25,829 bases of DNA from assembly GCA_000349905.1 (NCBI GenBank), contig KB722777.1, forward strand, positions 127,102-152,930, given 5' to 3'. Both the position numbers and the translations under genes were made by a program. The notes beneath the pieces are model-generated. The model saw only the letters and a list, made by a program, of their open reading frames with translations. It was not told the DNA's origin and made no database searches. The DNA is from Volvariella volvacea V23 (taxonomy: Eukaryota; Basidiomycota; Agaricomycetes; Agaricales; Pluteaceae). Positions within the stretch are counted from its first letter, which is position 1; each line of letters begins with the position of its first letter. Positions 20,072-25,829 of the stretch are shown one piece after another.

Positions 20072-23000
20072 TCATCTAACCCCGCCCTCCTCAAGTCTCC
20101 GTCTATACCCCGAAGTCGAAAACACCACCCCTCTATCCTGTTCGTCACTCTCATCCTCATCCTCCTCTTCCCCCTGCGTACTCCCTCCACTCCCATCGTC
20201 CTCATCCTCTTCACTCTCCATTCTACTCGAATCGCCCGTACTCTGACTACTCATACTACTCCGCGCACCTCCCATCCCGCCCAAGTCCATCGGGCCGCCC
20301 ATGTCCATACTCATATTCATCATCTCCAGCGCCATCTGTCTCGCCGCCATCTGTTTCGCAGCTTCACCCTCCCCTGCACCTGCACCTGCACCCCCGCCAA
20401 CTGCACCACCACCACCACCACCGAATCCACGAATGAGACTATCGTCGTCGTCCTCCCCCTCCCCGGCCTCTGAAGAGGACAGATCGCTCCCTCTGTGCCA
20501 CGTCCCGCTCCCGACAGCACTAGCAATCGTCGACGAGTCTTCATCATACCATGCCGGTCCATGACTCTGCGACTGCTCATCATACGATCGCTCGTCCACC
20601 GACGGACCAACCGAAGATATCGTCGCAGTGCTCACAATCCCCCGTCGTCTACTGCCATCTCCAACTATCCTCCCTCCTCCATTTTGCGGGCCGTCGAGAC
20701 TGCCCAGACTCAGACTATCCGCCCGTCTCAGCATCTCTGCCTCATCAGCATCCACATCTCCTCCATCATCACCACCGTTGTCCTCTCTCACAGAATCTCC
20801 ATCTCCCTCTCCATCACCACCAGACAAAATGAGCTTGGACCCACTCCTCGACGGGACATACTGTCTCCCATCCGAGAACCCGCCCGCACCAACAATCATC
20901 GTGTGGTCATTCAAATCCGCCGCACTCGCAATGGAGGCAATATCCGCGCCCGCCGGGTGTATCGTCTGGTCTCCCATCCCCCAACTCGACGCTCTTCTCG
21001 ACGCCGACAACGCCGCGGCCGTGCTCGAACCAGCCCCAGACGTCGAGGGCCCCGCGCCTCCAGCCGCAGCAGCAGCGGCGCTCGTCCCTGCGTGCCCTCC
21101 ACCGCTGTACGGATGCGGGTATCTATGATGCTGTGGGTCCTGGTGATGCTGGTACGTCACCCCTCTCGACCCAGCGCCCCCACCAAACCCACCCTGTATC
21201 GAGCCATGGTACCTCAACCCCTCATGGCTCTTCCTCATAATCCCCGTGCTCGTCCTCAGCGACTTGCCGCTCGCGCTATACCCTCTATGCTGGTACGACG
21301 ATGCCGACATCGTCCCAAACGTCGCGTACGAGGCCGTCTCGTTGAAGCTCCCGCCTCCAAAACTCGTCGTCCCACTCCCACTTGCACCACGTGATGTGGG
21401 CGCGGTCTGAGCTTGCTGGTCATACGCCTTGACCTGGGACTGGGTCAGTGTGCTCGTCCCCACCGACGTCGTGGCACTAGCACTCCCGCTCCCGCTCCCG
21501 CCACCGCCTCCAGCACTGCTCGAAGTCGACGTCTTCGATTTCCCCATCTTCAAGAACGAAAACTTTGTCTTCCGTTTTTCCTTCTCCTTCTCCTTCCCTT
21601 TCTCTTTATCGCTCATGCTCGCACCACCGGACTCGACCGCAGTCGGGCTCCCAGCAACAGTAGTCGCATTCGTCGTGCCCGTAGCAGCACTAACACCCGT
21701 CCCGGCCGTCCCATAACTAGTCCCCGACGTCGACCCGGACCCCGAAATCGTCTTTGCAACCCCGGGCGTAATCGTCCCCGTATGGTCCATCGACCGCGCC
21801 GTATCCGACCCCCTCCTCCCTTTCCCTCCGCCTCCAACAACCCCCACTCCATACCCAGTCGGGACCGACATCGTCCCCACCGCAGTCGCGCTCGTCGCCC
21901 TCGACGCGATCGACATCCTGTCAATGCTCCGCGACCGCCCGTCCGACCCGGACCCTTTGCCCCCCGTCGACGTCGACATGAAGCTCGACGCCGTCTGCGG
22001 CCGTCCATCTCTCCCCTTGCCCCGCCTATAATGGCTCCCGTCCGGCCATCCAGGCGGCGACGACGCCGTCTGCGGTCCTTTACTGCTCCCTCCGTTCCCC
22101 TTATTCGGCGTGCCGCCATAGGTCTGCACGCCCCCGGGCGAGCTCGTGGTGGTCCCTGTGATGACCTCTTTCGACCGCTGTGGGCGCACGGTACGTAAGA
22201 GCGAGGTGAGCCGCTTGCCGATGCCCCAGTTCCAGCGGAACAGGACCGAGGACATGGCGTCACTCGTCTCATCGACCGAAACGTCAATCTTGGTCGGCGA
22301 GGTCACGCGCAGCCATTTGTCAGGGTCCGGGAGATCTTTGAGCATCCATGGGTTTTGCTTTACAAGGCAAGAGAAGGAAAAAGCCAAAGCCAAGTAAGTA
22401 CGACGTGTACAAAAAAGACGAAACCGTGAGTCCACAAAGGACACTCTACCTTGACTTGTGTTAACGTAATCCGCCTTCTCATATCCTTCTGCAAAAACCC
22501 ATCCAGCAGCTTCATCACCATCCCGCCCTCCGTATCGACTCTCAGCGGTTGTCTTCCTCCCGTCGGTATCTTATCATATCCCATGATATCTTCAGGCGTC
22601 CAATCTTGGTTACATATGCAGTTGTACAAACTCCATTCCGATCCGGGAGCAGCATGGTCCGCTACAAAGGGAACTTTACCAAACAGGAGACAGTACAACG
22701 TCACGCCCAACGCCCAAACGTCGATGGCCTTTGTTATTGGCGGTCGTTCGCGGGGTGTATGCTGTGTTGATTGTCCGAATTGAGATGTACCACTCGCAAA
22801 GATAGGCTGACGGATTTGGTTCACAGATAGGTGGGACCCGGAGCTCGGCAATAGGAACTGTGTATGTGAAGCAGATGCAGAGGCTGATGGTGATGGAGGT
22901 GTAGATGGATCAAAGGTGTGCTCGAACACGACCTCGGGAGCGAGAAAGGATGGTGTTCCGGCCCTTCTAGTTAGGTCAGAATCGTCGAGGAGGATGGGAT

Positions 23001-24228
23001 CTGTTGGATCGTCTTGTCCGTTGGTGCCCCCGGCGGCAGCTAATCGCTGAGCGTAGGAGAAATGAGACACGCCGAAGTCCCCGATTTTGACCTGACGGCG
23101 GTCTTCTGTCCATAGTAGGTTTGCAGGTTTGATGTCTCGATGAATGATGCCTTGATGGTGCACTGAAAACGCCAAAATGCGCGCGTTTGGCAAAGTAAGC
23201 TATGATGAAAGAGGGAAGGAGATTGCGACGCACGATATTCTAGTCCAAGGACCGCATCTCTCATTATCCGTCGCGTTTGATCCACGGTAAGGATAGGCTC
23301 GTGCTGATGGTTCTTCCACTTTACTTCACCGCCACCGAGATACTCCATGACTATTGGCGCCACCGCCCACACACATTAGCTTTCCAATTGACGCGACGCG
23401 ACGGCAAAAGAGGATGCGGGGAAAGCGCACTCACCCATGTAAATCTTGTCCCTCATCCGATCATCAATCACCTCGTACAAGCGAACAACATGCGGATGAC
23501 GACACTTTTTCATGATCGCAATCTCCTTTCGAATCTTTGCCTCGGTCGTGTTCAGTCTGTCCGCGAGAGGTGTGTGATGCGCGGAGGAGGGAAAATGTTG
23601 GCGCCGTAGTCTTCGCATTTGTTCCGCGCGGGCGTTGTCGCGTTTTACGGATTTCATGGCCTGTGCATGATAGACACGAAAGGGGCAGAGGAAAAGATAA
23701 AAATAGCATGCAGGGTATGAGTGATAACGGTATAAGATAGGGAGAGAGGACAAGCGATGACGGGGAAGCGAAAGGAATAGACAAGGCAATCAACGTGAGA
23801 TCGGCCTGATGCAAAGCGAGCAGAATCATCAGACAAGATAATGACTCGTTTTCAACACGCAAGCAACACCAGTCCGCGGAGAGCAATGCGGCCACTCGCG
23901 TTCTGCCCCTCTCACCCTGCAACACACCATGACTTGCAGCACACCACGGCCAAGGGAGAGCACGGGAAAACAAAGAACAGAGATGACCTACCACCGGTAT
24001 CCGCCTCTCCGGATTGCCATGGGGAAGCCTCATATTCAATCTGTAGCACAAATACACCTCTCCGTGCTGGCCTGTTCCGACTTTTGCATGGCGCACATAG
24101 TTGTTCAACATGGGCCGTCCATCGTCCATGCGTGTGTTGAGGGTTTCGACAATGGGGACCTCTCCCGGGGGATCGAAGGGGACGGTCAGCGGGGCGACCA
24201 GGGTTGGATCTGTTCGTTTTCTGGGCAT
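20072..24228 (-). CDS. ssp1: CaMKK/Ssp1-type serine/threonine protein kinase, 1192 aa
   Basis: An upstream kinase of the CaMKK/Ssp1/Sak1 group, which phosphorylates the activation loop of AMPK/Snf1-type kinases in stress and nutrient signalling. Exons: 24228-23992, 23660-23435, 23350-23234, 23162-22450 and 22357-20072. Introns are 331, 84, 71 and 92 nt. The kinase domain is complete. Gly loop VGTGQHGEVYL (51-61) is followed by VAMK (Lys82), the group-specific Arg/Pro-type insert before KIRKEIAIMKKCRHPHVVRL, and VMEYLGGGEVKW. HRDIKPAN (Asp203), DFG (222-224), AGTPSFLAPE and DVWALGVTLYCLLFGKVPF follow. An insert of about 60 residues separates APE from ITKAIDVWALG. NPWMLKDLPDPDKWL ends the domain. 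A basic amphipathic stretch (LFRWNWGIGKRLTSLLRTVR, 470-489) may bind calmodulin or act as an autoinhibitor. The remaining 700 residues are Gly/Ser-rich and acidic, without domains. Confidence 0.88.
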
Positions 24229-25259
24229 GATTGGGCACGACGATAACTACGAGTCTGGGGCGAGAATCATAAGCTGGGCGTTGGGTGCTGGCGGAGTCGT
24301 ATCAGAAGACGGGGCGCGGTGCGTGGTGGTGGTGGGAGGCGGGGAGGGCGTCGGTCATGCACGGTGGCGGCACGCAAGGGCAGCCGGGGCAAAAGGGAGA
24401 GGAGGAGGAAATATGGTCGGTCGTAAAAAGAGACGGAGTGGTGTTGGGTTAGGCACCCAAAGCGGCCAATTCCAAATCCAAAATGTCACAACACAAATCT
24501 GGCAACAATATACTGATCAATCAGGCCCCCAGCCACCGCTTCATAACCCTCTGTCATTTCCGAACATCCCATTCTCCCACGCCCTCAATTGCTTCCTTCC
24601 TTGCAGTGGCACCAATCCTCTTCCTTCACATTCGCAAGTGCCTGCCCGCATTTAGCTGCAACTCTATCCCTCGGTCAAAAATATCTCCTACCTGTTCGAT
24701 GTGCTGTCCACAGCCCTGCAAGGACAGAAACAATATATAGCATCAGCAAACTATCCATCATGCTCAAACACAACCACAAAGCCCGAAATGACAGGAAGAG
24801 CCATAGCCGATTTCACTTCAATTGCCCAACCCTAGCCTCCCTCCCTCCTTCCCTTGACTTTTTTCTCCCCCCCTTTCGTCACCAATCAGAGAACCCTCCC
24901 TCCTGTTCATTTTACAGTGCGGGTGATTGACTTCACCCTCGACCTGCTATTACGCCCCCCACGACTGGCCACCCAAAATGGCAATAAAATGAGCACGCCA
25001 AGCATGATCACTCTGGTGGCTCTTTATCATACCCAGATGCTTGGAGAGGCACAGCACATGCAAACTTGGGCCATGAGGATTCATTCTCTGATGTAGGGCA
25101 CCCTAGCCTGTTGACGCTCAACGCCTTGCAATTCGGCAATTGTGGCCCATGTGATCGGCCAGGACACGAAATGAAGCAGGAATAATAACCACTCATTCAC
25201 ATGTTCCACGAAATGAAAACAGGGAGGAATCTTCTCCCCTGATGGAAGAGGCAAAACTC
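24229..25259. other. Upstream region of the Ssp1-type kinase
   Basis: Holds the leader and promoter side of the kinase gene. I see no gene. 24310-24420 is GC-rich. 24830-24900 is pyrimidine-rich and includes a forward-strand CCAATCAG at 24882-24889. Frames of 80 to 184 codons in several phases overlap one another and show no domain character. Confidence 0.45.
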
Positions 25260-25261
25260 AC

Positions 25262-25342
25262 TGCCCAGGTGGGCTTCCTGCAATCCACACATTTAACTTG
25301 GCGACACTTGGAAACAGGTGCTGTTGCAGTTTCAATGGCCAT
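25262..25342 (-). pseudogene. First exon of a small CxxC protein, possibly broken
   Basis: ATG 25342-25340 opens 27 codons ending in SKCRQVKCVDCRKPTWA, followed directly by a consensus donor (gca|GTGAGT). From memory, this matches the start of a family of tiny Cys-rich proteins in fungi and plants that continue as GCGxH(I/V)E and end with RC.C; I could not verify this by search. Downstream on the minus strand I find no in-phase acceptor followed by GCGxH. The nearest candidates give GALHQ or GCPTS and lack the later cysteines. Either the second exon is lost (pseudogene) or the protein has diverged. The 5' limit is also uncertain, because the frame is open further upstream. Confidence 0.35.
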
Positions 25343-25829
25343 GCTTCTAATTATTAGCTCGCATGGAGTCATGTCACGAGCACAGTAGATTGCCCCCACT
25401 CACCAACTGAATTTCAGGGAAGCGATATTGGCTCAAATATTCTATTTCGAAAAAGCCAGGAGGTGTAACTGCGATCACCCATTTACACCAGGGTACCAAA
25501 TGCATCGGGGGTGGCCAAGCCCAAGACCAGGTCGCCAGAATGTCGCATTCGACCAGAAAAGTCATGATAGAAATCACAACAATATCACATCCCAAACGAG
25601 CCCACTGTGAGCACTGTTTTATATTATTGGTAATGCATAGGGGCTGCTCATCTGTGCCTTTTAACGCAAGTTGCAAAATTATCGTACCTTTTGGGCTAGG
25701 AGAAGTGCAAGCGTTAGCGGTCGGTTGTTTGTCCTTCTAAAAAAGACTTGAAGTAGGAACGGAGAGCTATAGTCATGTCTCCCATCGACATAGGAGGGGT
25801 GATGGCACTGGCAGGCATCACGCTGTTAC

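Noticed and set aside
20495..22198. Two long forward frames in the same phase (299 and 261 codons) antisense to the Ssp1 tail
   Set aside because: Arg/Pro/Ser-rich composition is the mirror of GC-rich Gly/Ser/Thr codons on the coding strand; the kinase frame is the supported one.
24101..24655. 184-codon forward frame upstream of the kinase
   Set aside because: First part is antisense to kinase exon 1; the rest is Gly/Ala/Arg-rich without motifs.
1..25829. A biosynthetic, defence or CRISPR-like gene cluster
   Set aside because: The genes are unrelated housekeeping or signalling types in mixed orientation; no backbone synthase, transporter, nuclease or repeat-spacer array.

Overview
The window looks like a piece of an Agaricomycete (mushroom-forming basidiomycete) nuclear genome. 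The genes are interrupted by short GT-AG introns, mostly 39 to 92 nt. One gene is a FunK1-type kinase, a family expanded in these fungi. Another is a DUF4419 protein, and the signalling proteins carry long low-complexity tails. There are no ribosome-binding sites, operons, rRNA genes, convincing tRNAs, CRISPR arrays or intact transposons. All gene models below were spliced by eye from reading frame, splice-site consensus and family motifs.

Layout from left to right. (1) 1-2068, + strand: a Pps1-type dual-specificity phosphatase, 5' truncated by the window edge. (2) 3517-4551, - strand: a Pro/Ser-rich protein I do not recognise. Behind its promoter lie a decayed interspersed repeat and a degenerate scrap of the gene's own coding sequence. 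(3) 5791-6597, + strand: a 2-oxoglutarate/Fe(II) oxygenase of the prolyl-4-hydroxylase type. (4) 7620-8828, - strand: an intronless DUF4419 protein. (5) 8829-11176: a long non-coding stretch holding the second copy of the repeat. (6) 11177-15016, - strand: a five-exon, 1182-residue protein with an EF-hand-like N-terminus, a coiled coil, five dynein-light-chain (LC8) type QT sites, a single transmembrane segment and a Gly-rich tail. (7) 16022-18450, - strand: a six-exon FunK1 kinase. (8) 20072-24228, - strand: a five-exon CaMKK/Ssp1-type kinase with a roughly 700-residue disordered tail. (9) 24229-25829: upstream sequence plus one exon resembling a small CxxC protein that does not appear to continue normally.

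The genes do not form an evident pathway or biosynthetic cluster. Pps1 and Ssp1 are both signalling enzymes, but their proximity need not be functional. The most interesting locus is 11177-15016. Its order of parts (EF-hand-like region, coiled coil, LC8 array, C-terminal membrane anchor) is what one would expect of a membrane-anchored dynein adaptor, broadly like animal KASH5. I know of no described fungal protein with exactly this architecture, but I cannot search. The second theme is a pair of diverged repeats at 4.7-5.0 kb and 9.35-9.6 kb. Most differences in their best-aligned core are transitions, as expected for methylation-driven decay.
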